In this document: positions 44,480 to 52,465 of the stretch, one piece after another
How the letters are laid out: every line of letters starts with the position of its first letter
Numbering within the stretch: the stretch's first letter is position 1
NCBI RefSeq assembly: GCF_022827545.1
Contig: NZ_CP094669.1
Span: 2,818,001-2,882,000, forward strand
Direction: 5' to 3'
Origin: Hymenobacter tibetensis
Lineage (GTDB): Bacteria; Bacteroidota; Bacteroidia; Cytophagales; Hymenobacteraceae
DNA: 64,000 nt
Notes under the pieces: generated by a model
What the model was told of the DNA's origin: nothing
Seen by the model: only the letters and a program-made list of their open reading frames with translations
Database searches by the model: none
Program-made: the position numbers and the translations under genes

Positions 44480-46036
44480 ATGAAGCCGGATAAGACAGTA
44501 GTTGAAGCGGTCAATGACTGCCTGAAACCAGAGCATATCAGCCAATTGGCCACCCTGGTAAGCAAAGACCGCACGCTAGTGGAGAAGGGAATGGCTACCC
44601 TAGTTCCCTTGGTGGTGCGTGCCCTCGCTGACCGAGCCGCCCGGCACAACGGCCTGGAAGCCGTATGGAACCTGGTGCAACAAGCGCAAACTACAAAGCC
44701 CCTAACGCAGCTTGACACCCTGGCTAGCACTGAGTGGAACGGACGCGGGGTACTGCTCTTGCAGAACCTACTCCACGACGCGTACGAATCAACCACCTTT
44801 CGCCTGGCCGTGCAGTCTGGGGTCCCTACAGCCTCGTATGCCCAGTTGATAGAAGTGGCAGTGGCCGCTGTATTGGGGACTCTCGGCCACTATGCAACCA
44901 CTCACACGCTTGACGCTGCCTCTCTCAGTGGTTGGTTGCAAACCCACAATCAGCCGACCCCACCCGTAGCAACACCCGCGCAGCCCAGCCCGGTACCCCC
45001 TCCCCCTTCTTCACGCCGGTCTCTCCCACCACCCGTTATGGCAAACGCCCCCAAGTTTGAAGCGGGCGCCGGCAACTGGGACACAGTAGGAGGCGGCAGC
45101 ATCTTTGTACCCCAGCAGCGCACTAAAGCAGGCCTGGCCCGACTAGGCAGGTGGAAATGGGCATTGCTGGTTTTACCTGTGCTGCTTCTGGCCTATGGCT
45201 TCTTCACCTGGGGCGTACCCAATTACTCCACTCCCTCTCTGGCAGAAGACACTCCGGTGACCTACACTGCTAACGCCGCTGCGAGCCAGCCAAACGGCGC
45301 CACCGACACGGGCGCTCCAGTTCCTTCCGGTCATTATGATGCGGCTACAGATACGTACATCTATCACACGGGCCAGCCGCTCATCATCACGCTGGCGGAC
45401 GGTAGCACCCAGCGCGTAGGCATGAATTCCACCGAATACCAACTCTACCGATTTCTGGCTGATGCCCGGCAGCAAGTTGATTCGCTGGACCCGGCCGTTG
45501 GTTGGATCAATGTGGACCGGGTGTACTTTAAATCAGGGGAAGCCACGCTTACCCCTGAGTCTGAGCAACAGCTGCGCAACCTAGCCGCTATTCTGAAAAC
45601 ATTCCCACGGGCGCACATTCTATTCGGCGGCTACAGCGACAGTAGTGGCGACAGGTTGAAAAACCTCCACTTAAGTGACGCCCGTGCCCAAGCGGCCATG
45701 CGCGCATTGGCGGCACAGGGCATTTCCTTGGGTCGTCTGCAAGCCATCGGATACGGTGAAGCCTACGCGGTGGCTTCCAACGCTGCTCCCGTTGGCCGGG
45801 CGCTCAATCGTCGGCTAAGCATCAAGGTCATGACCAAATCCGCCGCGCCGCTTCCAGAACCCCCGAAGGCGGTTTCGCCAAAGCCAACAGCAACGGGTTT
45901 GGCGGCTCAATCGTCTAGTGCCAGGCGAGCTAGTAGTGCCCGCCAAGGGCGTAAACCACGGCAGCGTACCAAAGTAGGTCGTTGGATCAACAATCTACGC
46001 CAGAACTTGCGCGCCAAAAATAAAAGAAACCAATAA
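44480..46036 (+). CDS. DUF937-like and OmpA domain protein
   Basis: A 518-residue protein. Residues 1 to about 150 are helical and resemble DUF937 (VSKDRTLVEKGMATLVPLVV). A Pro-rich linker leads to one membrane helix (WALLVLPVLLLAYGFFTWGV) near 235. The OmpA-like peptidoglycan-binding domain is at about 350-460, with VYFKSGEATLTPESEQQLRN, FGGYSDSSGD and the end ALNRRLSIKVM. The tail is Arg/Lys-rich (ARRASSARQGRKPRQRTK). It probably anchors the cell wall to the inner membrane; the DUF937 part would be cytoplasmic. ATG at 44480 is preferred over TTG at 44462. Confidence 0.82.
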   Translation: MKPDKTVVEAVNDCLKPEHISQLATLVSKDRTLVEKGMATLVPLVVRALADRAARHNGLEAVWNLVQQAQTTKPLTQLDTLASTEWNGRGVLLLQNLLHDAYESTTFRLAVQSGVPTASYAQLIEVAVAAVLGTLGHYATTHTLDAASLSGWLQTHNQPTPPVATPAQPSPVPPPPSSRRSLPPPVMANAPKFEAGAGNWDTVGGGSIFVPQQRTKAGLARLGRWKWALLVLPVLLLAYGFFTWGVPNYSTPSLAEDTPVTYTANAAASQPNGATDTGAPVPSGHYDAATDTYIYHTGQPLIITLADGSTQRVGMNSTEYQLYRFLADARQQVDSLDPAVGWINVDRVYFKSGEATLTPESEQQLRNLAAILKTFPRAHILFGGYSDSSGDRLKNLHLSDARAQAAMRALAAQGISLGRLQAIGYGEAYAVASNAAPVGRALNRRLSIKVMTKSAAPLPEPPKAVSPKPTATGLAAQSSSARRASSARQGRKPRQRTKVGRWINNLRQNLRAKNKRNQ

Positions 46037-46038
46037 GG

Positions 46039-46707
46039 CTATTTCACGTCTTGGCCTTCCCACTCCCGTAGAAACTGAGCGAGGAACACTTCCATAAACG
46101 CATGACGCTCCTCCGCTACCCGGCGGGCAGCAGGCGTATGTAGCCGTTCGCGCAGGTGCAGCAGTTTCTCGTAGAAATGATTGATGGTTGGCGCTGTATT
46201 TTTCTTGTAGCTCTCAAACGACTCATGCACCATCGGCGGAATAGATGCATCGTGGAGGGGCCGGCCTTTGTGGCCACCGTACGCAAAAGCCCGCGCCACC
46301 CCAATAGCGCCAATAGCGTCGAGCCGGTCGGCATCCTGCACCAGTTCGCCTTCCACTGTACTCATGGGCGTAGCTACACCAAGCCCTTTAAAACTGATTT
46401 CACGAATAATAGCTTCCACAGATTGGATAACGCTTTCCTCGGCGTGCTGGCTCTCCAACCAAGTACGGGACGCCCGAGGACCTGCCTCCTCGTCTCCATC
46501 GTGAAATTTCCAATCGGCAACATCGTGGAGCAGGGCACCAAGTTCGGTGATAAGCGGGTCGGCGTGGGGCGTATCGCGGGCAAGAGCGCGTGCTACCTGC
46601 CACACCCGACGGATGTGTTCCCAATCGTGGCCAGAGCCCTCATGCAAGAATTTTTCACGAACAAAATCAGCAGTACGGGTAACTAGATCCACAGTATTTG
46701 ATAGCAA
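46039..46707 (-). CDS. HD domain phosphohydrolase
   Basis: A 222-residue HD superfamily metal-dependent hydrolase. Metal ligands are in GHDWEHIRRVWQVA, LGALLHDVADWKF (the HD pair) and the later LVQDADRLDAIGAIG. This type (YedJ-like) hydrolyses phosphoester bonds in nucleotides or nucleic acids; the substrate is not known. TTG at 46707 is the likely start, as the conserved helix begins soon after. It follows kptA on the same strand with a 98-nt gap and converges with the OmpA gene at a distance of 2 nt. Confidence 0.85.
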   Translation of the reverse strand: MLSNTVDLVTRTADFVREKFLHEGSGHDWEHIRRVWQVARALARDTPHADPLITELGALLHDVADWKFHDGDEEAGPRASRTWLESQHAEESVIQSVEAIIREISFKGLGVATPMSTVEGELVQDADRLDAIGAIGVARAFAYGGHKGRPLHDASIPPMVHESFESYKKNTAPTINHFYEKLLHLRERLHTPAARRVAEERHAFMEVFLAQFLREWEGQDVK

Positions 46708-46805
46708 GATGAACGAAAACTCGGCTTAACCAGAAGCCAGCCGCACAAAGCAACAACTTCCGAACGAGAAACTGGCGCCTTCTCTCCTTTTCCTGCCTGC
46801 AAACC

Positions 46806-47351
46806 TTACAACTCACGCAAGTATTCTGGCGGAACATGATCGGTGAGCCACACCCCGTTGCCTGATACATAAAACACAAACCCAGCCTCTGCCAATGCGG
46901 CCGCATCTACCACCAGTACCACAGCTGGCCCGCGTCTGTTTCCTACTCGGCGCGCCGTATCTACGTTCGGCGATAAGTGCACGTGGTGGCGTTTCATGCT
47001 GCGAAGACCTTCGCGCCAGATAGCAGTCAAGGCGGTGGGCACGGTGCCATGGTAGAGTTCAGCGGGTGGCAAAGCAGGCATTAAGCCCAAATCGACGGGT
47101 ACACTGTGGCCTTGTTGCGCCCGGATACGAGTACCCGCGGCATCAAAAGCAAACCGCTGCTTGTCGCTCGTAGCAACTAGTTCTTCTAACTCAGCACGCG
47201 TAAGTGGCTGCCCATGGCGTGTTAATGCGGTTAACAACTCCTCTACTCCTACCCATCCGCCTTCGGCTAACGATAAGCCCAACGCCTCGGGCTTGTGGCG
47301 TAGGTGCAAGCTGAGAAATTTACTGAGGCGGGTAGCAGACGCGGCGTCCAT
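46806..47351 (-). CDS. kptA: RNA 2'-phosphotransferase (Tpt1/KptA family)
   Basis: A 181-residue Tpt1/KptA enzyme that transfers a 2'-phosphate from RNA to NAD+, giving ADP-ribose 1''-2''-cyclic phosphate. In eukaryotes it finishes tRNA splicing. Key residues are present: Arg18-His19 in LSLHLRHKPEALGL, Arg in RIRAQQGHS, the phrase LYHGTV, MKRHHVHLSPN and the last Arg in RRVGNRRGPAVVL. The substrate in bacteria is unknown. A Thg1-like protein and a polynucleotide kinase encoded about 14 kb away suggest RNA repair. Confidence 0.92.
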   Translation of the reverse strand: MDAASATRLSKFLSLHLRHKPEALGLSLAEGGWVGVEELLTALTRHGQPLTRAELEELVATSDKQRFAFDAAGTRIRAQQGHSVPVDLGLMPALPPAELYHGTVPTALTAIWREGLRSMKRHHVHLSPNVDTARRVGNRRGPAVVLVVDAAALAEAGFVFYVSGNGVWLTDHVPPEYLREL

Positions 47352-47454
47352 AAGACAAGAGTAGTAAGTAGAAAGAAAAGAGAAGGCAACTGCTTTTTCA
47401 AGTCCTGAATTATAGGCACTTGCCTCTTTTTAGCGAGAAAAGTTTGAAAATAGG

Positions 47455-47485
47455 TTTGAAAAACTGGTTTACTGACTTAGTTTTG
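47455..47485 (+). promoter_or_regulatory. Consensus Bacteroidota promoter of tRNA-Thr
   Basis: TTTG at 47455-47458, exactly 19 nt, then TAGTTTTG at 47478-47485: a full match to TTTG-N19-TAnnTTTG. The tRNA starts 13 nt downstream. Confidence 0.85.
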
Positions 47486-47497
47486 CACCACCAGAAC

Positions 47498-47570
<73 letters not shown>

Positions 47571-47580
47571 CTCTATAGCT

Positions 47581-47617
47581 AAAACCCCTTGTAAATCAGC
47601 GATTTGCAAGGGGTTTT
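47581..47617. terminator. Terminator after tRNA-Thr
   Basis: 17-nt arms (47581-47597 and 47601-47617) pair with one wobble; T-runs occur on both strands. It also serves the convergent DUF1579-like gene. Confidence 0.85.
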
Positions 47618-47658
47618 CGTTTTGGTGCCTCAATGGGTCGGCCACTGGATAAGCATGG

Positions 47659-48330
47659 TTAGTTGCTGCGCGTATACTCAAGTGTTCGAACCGGCGTAGC
47701 CTTGCCATTCTGAACATCGTAGTACACTTCCGTATAGCGGTTGCTGTCTATCATTTTTAGCACTCGACGGTTATGCTTTGGCTGACCTTGAATTAATTCA
47801 CTGTCCCACTCGTACGTCAAGGCTTTCGCTGCTACATCGTACGTGCCCGTCTGCAGTTCAGTATTGCTACCGATGTGGTTGTTGATGGCGGTCGTCACAA
47901 ATTTGAGTTGTGCATTATCATAGCCTTCAAGTTGTAGTCCCTGGTAGCTTTCGTCTTGCATCCTTCCCCCACCAACAGGAACCTGTAAACGACCGCCTAT
48001 AATCTCAACCATGTAAAAGCGCCCATTATAGATCGGTTTTCGGCTAAGTGTACCTTGCACGAAAGCGAGCTTCATATCTTGAAAGTGCCAAGTGCCAGCT
48101 AAAGTACCAAGCAACGCATGGTTTGGGCCGGGATGGGACAAGTCTAGCATTTGCTGCATGGGGGACGTCTGGTTGGCTTTTGCAGCTGGCACAGCAGGTT
48201 TGACTTGCGCCAAGCCAACGGCAGGAGCCAACGCCCATATGGCCACCAGCAATACCATACCGCCCCTGATTAGCGTGCTAGTAAAGCCAGGAATTCTATA
48301 AAAGCTCTTAGCATGTGTGTTTACTAGCAT
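47659..48330 (-). CDS. Secreted DUF1579-like protein
   Basis: A 223-residue exported protein. A hydrophobic signal region (GGMVLLVAIWALAPAVGLAQ) is followed by a lipocalin-like domain: HALLGTLAGTWHFQDM, FYMVEIIGGRLQVPVGGGRM and LEGYDNAQLKFVTTAINN match the DUF1579 pattern. The function is unknown; such proteins may bind small hydrophobic ligands. The first residues before the signal are longer than usual, so a start further in is possible. Confidence 0.7.
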   Translation of the reverse strand: MLVNTHAKSFYRIPGFTSTLIRGGMVLLVAIWALAPAVGLAQVKPAVPAAKANQTSPMQQMLDLSHPGPNHALLGTLAGTWHFQDMKLAFVQGTLSRKPIYNGRFYMVEIIGGRLQVPVGGGRMQDESYQGLQLEGYDNAQLKFVTTAINNHIGSNTELQTGTYDVAAKALTYEWDSELIQGQPKHNRRVLKMIDSNRYTEVYYDVQNGKATPVRTLEYTRSN

Positions 48331-48551
48331 ATCGATGTATCATGACTTTCCCCAACACAGTTTGGAGATAAGCTACTAAGATAAGAGGCTTGTTACCAAC
48401 CCTATAGCATTAGGATACTTAATTACTATATTTCTGTGTTAAGCCAAGAATAAGTTGAACGAAAATAACTCGGCTTTAAGGTTACCTAGAATGCATTATC
48501 TATATTGCTGTAAGACACCCTTATATCACCTTGTCAAGCAAGCCCCTCGCT

Positions 48552-48722
48552 ATGAAGGTTAACCCAGCTCCTATAACCGTAGATTACAGCATGTTAAGCA
48601 CTTTACGACGAGACAGATGGCTGCGCTCTATATGGTCGAAAGGGCCGGGTAAGTTACTGAAGGCCGTCGTCATTGCAGGCGTATTTGGGACGGTAGTAGC
48701 ATGGCTGATTCTGGGTAAATGA
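48552..48722 (+). CDS. Small single-span membrane protein
   Basis: A 56-residue protein. The N-terminal half is basic (STLRRDRWLRSIWSKG) and the C-terminal half is one hydrophobic helix (AVVIAGVFGTVVAWLILGK). ATG at 48552 is chosen over TTG at 48531. A terminator lies about 90 nt downstream, which supports a real transcript. No family was recognised. Confidence 0.5.
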   Translation: MKVNPAPITVDYSMLSTLRRDRWLRSIWSKGPGKLLKAVVIAGVFGTVVAWLILGK

Positions 48723-48810
48723 GCCGTAGTACGTTGTGCTTATGTGTCCTAGAAAAAATAGCCTGAAGTAGGATGCCTCTGACAAGCTCAAGTTTAAGGT
48801 GATCCTATCT

Positions 48811-48842
48811 CCCTTGTAGACCTACGATTTACAAGGGGTTTT
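48811..48842. terminator. Terminator between small ORF and DUF695 gene
   Basis: CCCTTGTA (48811-48818) pairs with TACAAGGG (48830-48837), followed by GTTTTCC. Confidence 0.65.
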
Positions 48843-48861
48843 CCTGCTAGATCCGTCAATA

Positions 48862-49950
48862 TTAGTAGCTGTTAAAGCGCCTAAACGACTGCCAATATTT
48901 GTCTTTGTAAATCTCATACGTTACCTCCAGAATTTGAGCATAGTGAGTTTGGACTTGATAAAGCACCTGTGACGGCTTTCGAAAGTCTTGACAGGCAAAA
49001 TAGATTTCTCGCCGGCTATCGGCGGTCTGTCTGCCAAGATTCAAGTAGCCCTCACCCTCTGGCAACTCCGAGACGATGGCATCTTCCAGCTCATCCAGTG
49101 TGGCATACGTCTCGTCGTCAGGCATGCCATTACTGTATTCTCCATCGTAAGGAATACCCACAACCATCACCCAGGGGTGCGACGCTTTGGCATCCCAGGC
49201 CAACAAGTCTGTGTTCATGATGGCCACTAGCCGATTGCCACTCTCTAGTTCAGCATCGAAGGTAGCGTAGGTATCTTCCTCGGTTTGGTGGCGTAGCCCT
49301 TCATACTTTTCAACAAATTCTTTCTGCCGCCAGATCAGGAAGTCGTGTAGCTTTTCAAGCGGAATAAGCTCCTGTTCAGCTTCTTGTGGCCCAATAACAG
49401 TTATTCGATCAATCGTCGTGGCAAATGCGAGTTCACCTAGGTAGTTATCTAAAAAATTAAGGGTCCCGTTCCAAATCGTTGATTCGTTCTCCTCAGTATA
49501 GTCTTGATGCACAACCACGAGATTAATTTCGTCGGGGTACTCTGGCTCATCATTAGTGTAGAACGTGAGGGTACTTGTGTTAAACTCAAACCCACTCATC
49601 TTAATACTTATGTGCTTGCTCTGGGTCGCCGTCTTGAAGGCGGTAAACTTCCAGCCTGGCAAGCTGGGAGCAGCTTGGATGAGTTCCTCTACAAACGTGA
49701 TATTCTCAATAGCACCCTCCACAGAAATCTCCAGCTCTGCGGTATCATCATCCATCATTCCCGTCTGGAAATAAAACCCGTCTTTGATGCGGTCAAGCGC
49801 CAGAGATAGTGGGTTAAAGAAGTCTTCCTTAATACGGTGGCGTTCTTTTACCGTGTGAAAGAAGGCGTGGGCATGTTGGGAAAACCAGTCCCAAAATTCA
49901 ACATAGCGAAAAGCGAGTGGAGTGGAAGAAGAGTTGTCAAGTAACTTCAT
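48862..49950 (-). CDS. DUF695 domain protein
   Basis: A 362-residue cytoplasmic protein. The N-terminal half (FWDWFSQHAHAFFHTVKERH, FYFQTGMMDDDTAELEISVE) is typical of Bacteroidota proteins annotated as DUF695. The C-terminal 130 residues (MVVGIPYDGEYSNGMPDDET) form the DUF695 part. The protein is acidic. It is followed upstream by a broken barstar-like gene on the same strand, hinting at an immunity-type neighbourhood, but its function is unknown. Confidence 0.75.
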   Translation of the reverse strand: MKLLDNSSSTPLAFRYVEFWDWFSQHAHAFFHTVKERHRIKEDFFNPLSLALDRIKDGFYFQTGMMDDDTAELEISVEGAIENITFVEELIQAAPSLPGWKFTAFKTATQSKHISIKMSGFEFNTSTLTFYTNDEPEYPDEINLVVVHQDYTEENESTIWNGTLNFLDNYLGELAFATTIDRITVIGPQEAEQELIPLEKLHDFLIWRQKEFVEKYEGLRHQTEEDTYATFDAELESGNRLVAIMNTDLLAWDAKASHPWVMVVGIPYDGEYSNGMPDDETYATLDELEDAIVSELPEGEGYLNLGRQTADSRREIYFACQDFRKPSQVLYQVQTHYAQILEVTYEIYKDKYWQSFRRFNSY

Positions 49951-50054
49951 GGATATACGGGAATCAGTAATTTCGTTTGTTGATGCACAGACAGTAAGCT
50001 GTGGTCAGGCATAGTGGCTCAGGCTGCTGCGCAAGCGGAAACAAGCACTGCTTA

Positions 50055-50328
50055 TCAGTCTTGACTACCCAAAACGATGCGCTTACTCGGCATCTCCTGC
50101 GCATAGTCTTGGATCACTTGACGCAGAATACCCATATCCTTCGGACAAGTTTGAGCAAATTCCTGCCACTTGTCTAACGTCAGTTATTCTGGCATTTCTA
50201 CAATGGCGATGATGCAGTCCCAAAAAGCATCCCAACTGGCACCACACCAATCAGGGAAACCCGAGCAGAACCTTGAATAGATCGTGTAGAGCTTGTTTAC
50301 TGGTAATACCTCTTAGATCGAGAATCAT
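50055..50328 (-). pseudogene. Barstar-family (ribonuclease inhibitor) pseudogene
   Basis: The minus-strand translation starts MILDLRGITSKQALHDLFKV and reads up to LLGFP. After a one-base frame change it continues DWCGASWDAFWDCIIAIVE, the barstar core (compare YYGENLDALWDCLTGWVE of Bacillus barstar), then MPE, a TAA stop in place of a sense codon, and LTLDKWQEFAQTCPKDMG. One frameshift (at the run before 50265) and one nonsense codon break the gene. Barstar proteins inhibit barnase-type ribonucleases. The start may lie slightly upstream, as the frame stays open beyond 50328. No barnase gene is in the window. Confidence 0.8.
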
Positions 50329-50376
50329 AAGTAAGTCGTCAGAGAAAAAACTGTAAAAGTGATGCACAACACTATA

Positions 50377-50407
50377 TTGAACTATTCAATGTGTGTTTGT
50401 ACATTTG
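50377..50407 (+). promoter_or_regulatory. Promoter directly before the microprotein pair
   Basis: TTG at 50377-50379 (in ATTG), 20 nt, then TACATTTG at 50400-50407, matching the Bacteroidota consensus. The ATG of the first microprotein is only 5 nt after the -7 element, so the message would be leaderless or nearly so. Confidence 0.7.
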
Positions 50408-50411
50408 TCGG

Positions 50412-50519
50412 ATGGAAAAAGACTTTACCCCCTACAGTTTAAGAGATGAATTATACTTATCCGCACTCTTTTGTGTGGTATTTGCCTTGGCCTTGCTAGC
50501 CGAGTTGGCAGTGAAGTGA
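50412..50519 (+). CDS. Membrane microprotein 1 (35 residues)
   Basis: A 35-residue reading frame: a charged N-terminus (MEKDFTPYSLRDELY) and one membrane helix of about 18 residues (LSALFCVVFALALLAELA). It lies directly behind a consensus promoter and its stop overlaps the GTG start of a second, similar microprotein. No known family was recognised. It could be a small regulator of a membrane protein or a toxin-like peptide. Confidence 0.55.
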   Translation: MEKDFTPYSLRDELYLSALFCVVFALALLAELAVK

Positions 50520-50626
50520 AAAAGACACCCGCCCAAATTCGCCACGATCTACGGTTGGCGCAGGCCTTCCTCTTTTGTCTAGTATTAGCCGGCTGTATAG
50601 TGGTTGAATGGTGGCTCGACAAGTAG
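50516..50626 (+). CDS. Membrane microprotein 2 (36 residues)
   Basis: A 36-residue frame starting at GTG, overlapping the previous TGA by 3 nt plus one (GTGA). It has the same plan: charged start (MKKTPAQIRHDLRLAQ), then a hydrophobic helix (AFLFCLVLAGCIVV) and the tail EWWLDK. Both proteins share an R-x-D/E-L pattern before the helix, so they may be paralogues. Coupled translation suggests that equal amounts of the two are needed. Confidence 0.5.
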   Translation: MKKTPAQIRHDLRLAQAFLFCLVLAGCIVVEWWLDK

Positions 50627-50717
50627 CCTCAGAAAGAAACGAGGCGGTGAGCTAACGGCCTACTTATAGCGTATTCATTTAGCGCAAAAGGCACGAGACA
50701 CTTTATCTAAAGACAAC

Positions 50718-50753
50718 AAAAAGCCGGCTTCCTTTGCAGGAAACCGGCTTTTT
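50718..50753. terminator. Bidirectional terminator
   Basis: AAAAAGCCGGCTTCC and GGAAACCGGCTTTTT pair with one wobble around 6 nt and have T-runs in both directions. It ends the microprotein transcript and the convergent lipoprotein gene. Confidence 0.85.
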
Positions 50754-50772
50754 AATTTACAATAAGATCCGG

Positions 50773-51702
50773 CTACTCAGCTGGCTTGTTATCCTTGCCA
50801 TCGAAGACATCTTTCACCGCGCCTCCGACTTTCTTACCAGCTTTTACGGCACCTTGACCGACGTCTTTGCCAACTTCGGCAGCGCCTTTACCAACTTTCA
50901 CGGCTCCTTGGCCTATTTCTTTACCGGCGTTTTTCACGTCGCTACCCGTGTTTTTGGCGGCGCGCTCCACTTGCACGCCTTCGCCTTTCGCTTTGGCTTC
51001 GGCTTTATCACCAGTGGCTAGGTCACCGACCTGCGATGCGCGCGACTCGGTTTTGTCGAAAGATTTGAAAGCGGCGTACTTCAGCTTCTCCTTGGCAATT
51101 TCGGCTTTGTCGCTGCCGCTTACGTCGCCTTTGATCTGGTCGTATTTCTGATCAAGAGCCCGCCATTCGGCATTGATGACGCGCCAGTCACCTATTTCAT
51201 ACTTGTCCTCGTTGGCTTTTACGCGTTGCACAAAGGCCTCGTAGGTGGCACGTGCGTTGGTCGCCGTCAAGGCCGCCGCCGGGCTGGTCGGCTTATATAG
51301 TTTGGCAGGCGCTTCGCCTGCAGGGGCGGGCGCGACAGGCGCACTTGCAGCGGCGGTGGCCATCATGCTACCCGTGGTATCCACGCTGGCTGTTGCGGTA
51401 GCACCGCTCTGCGCTTGGTTATACCGCTCCTGCAAACGCTGAATTTCTGCCTGCCGTGCTGTATCAAACTCGGCGGCGTAGCGCTGCACAGTAGCTAAAC
51501 GAGCGGCAAAGGTATCAGGCACTGTGGTGGCGGGCGTAGTTTCGGCTTCCGTCACGTACGCCTGTAAGTTGTCGTAGGCGCGTTGGCCTTCTTGCGACAC
51601 TTCTTTCTTGTCGTTGGAAGAGCAGCTAGACAAAGCCAGTGTGCTCCCCCCGGCTAACAGAGAGGTGGCAAGCAATAGGGTGTTGATGCGGAATTGGATC
51701 AT
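50773..51702 (-). CDS. Predicted lipoprotein with Lys/Gly-rich helical repeats
   Basis: A 309-residue envelope protein. A signal peptide ends in LALSSCSSND, so it should be lipidated. The middle part is helical (NARATYEAFVQRVKANEDKY). The C-terminal 90 residues are repeats of an amphipathic, Lys/Gly/Val-rich unit (VKNAGKEIGQGAVKVGKGAA) like that of late-embryogenesis or apolipoprotein-like stress proteins. ATG at 51702 puts the signal peptide first. It may stabilise the envelope under stress; this is inference. Confidence 0.7.
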   Translation of the reverse strand: MIQFRINTLLLATSLLAGGSTLALSSCSSNDKKEVSQEGQRAYDNLQAYVTEAETTPATTVPDTFAARLATVQRYAAEFDTARQAEIQRLQERYNQAQSGATATASVDTTGSMMATAAASAPVAPAPAGEAPAKLYKPTSPAAALTATNARATYEAFVQRVKANEDKYEIGDWRVINAEWRALDQKYDQIKGDVSGSDKAEIAKEKLKYAAFKSFDKTESRASQVGDLATGDKAEAKAKGEGVQVERAAKNTGSDVKNAGKEIGQGAVKVGKGAAEVGKDVGQGAVKAGKKVGGAVKDVFDGKDNKPAE

Positions 51703-51821
51703 GATGCAAGAGGAAATAGCGCTAATAAAACCTTTACAGGAAAATACTGTCTGCCGTTTAAACGCAGTAGTGAGTCCCAGGGTTGGAAATAGAGCCATTC
51801 ACGAGCATACGGAATGTGTTC

Positions 51822-52226
51822 CTACGGTTTTTTGGTTGCGGTACTTAGCAGCCAGGAGTAAGCTGATTCTGTTTCGCTGAAGGTGTCAACCAGTGGACGA
51901 GTGGTATAGAGCAGCACCCGTTCAATATCGGTGCGAGCGGGCCAGTCTTTGGCTGTTACCCACGCAATAGCCACTACTCCACTGTCGGCTAGGGCATGGA
52001 AAAACTCCAGTGCAATCCAGCGCACTATCTCACTCCAGCCATCCAGTACCTGGCTACTATCGTTCAAAATTGCGGTGCAGTGCGTGAGGCGTACTTTATT
52101 CAGAATCATAGCACACCCTGCCATCGACGAAGTTTCGTCGTGTTCCCCACGCCACGTAGCAAACAGCCATTTGTTGGCAGGGTCGTGTATGATAGTTAGC
52201 CCTGGAGTATCGAACAGAGTGCGCAT
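51822..52226 (-). CDS. SpoIIAA/STAS-like protein of unknown function
   Basis: A 134-residue cytoplasmic protein. It begins with a two-strand hairpin (LTIIHDPANKWLFATWRGEH), then alternates helices and strands in a way seen in SpoIIAA-like/STAS folds (HCTAILNDSSQVLDGW, GVVAIAWVTAKDW). No phospho-site can be identified with certainty. It is likely an orphan sensor-type protein of Cytophagales. Confidence 0.55.
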   Translation of the reverse strand: MRTLFDTPGLTIIHDPANKWLFATWRGEHDETSSMAGCAMILNKVRLTHCTAILNDSSQVLDGWSEIVRWIALEFFHALADSGVVAIAWVTAKDWPARTDIERVLLYTTRPLVDTFSETESAYSWLLSTATKKP

Positions 52227-52401
52227 AGGTAGATTAAAAATTCTTACTGAGAAGAGGCAGCAGGTGAAAGCAACACGTTCCTACCGTGGGTACCGCCTTT
52301 CTAAATACTGCACCACTTCGTTTGTTGGATTTAAATATGTATTAATTTATATTTTTTAATTGATCTATTGATAACAGGTTAGCGCCCACTTACGTGTATA
52401 A

Positions 52402-52444
52402 AAGCAATGACGCATCTAGCCATCGGCTAAATGCGTCATTGCTT
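52402..52444. terminator. Terminator of the DUF349 gene
   Basis: AAGCAATGACGCAT (52402-52415) and ATGCGTCATTGCTT (52431-52444) are perfect arms, with an inner TAGCC/GGCTA stem. It lies 21 nt beyond the stop of the minus-strand gene. Confidence 0.85.
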
Positions 52445-52465
52445 ATACGTTGTGGCTCTGTAAAG

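Noticed and set aside
50425..50622. 65-codon minus-strand frame over the microproteins
   Set aside because: The plus strand has a consensus promoter, coupled frames and membrane-helix patterns; the minus frame has none of these.
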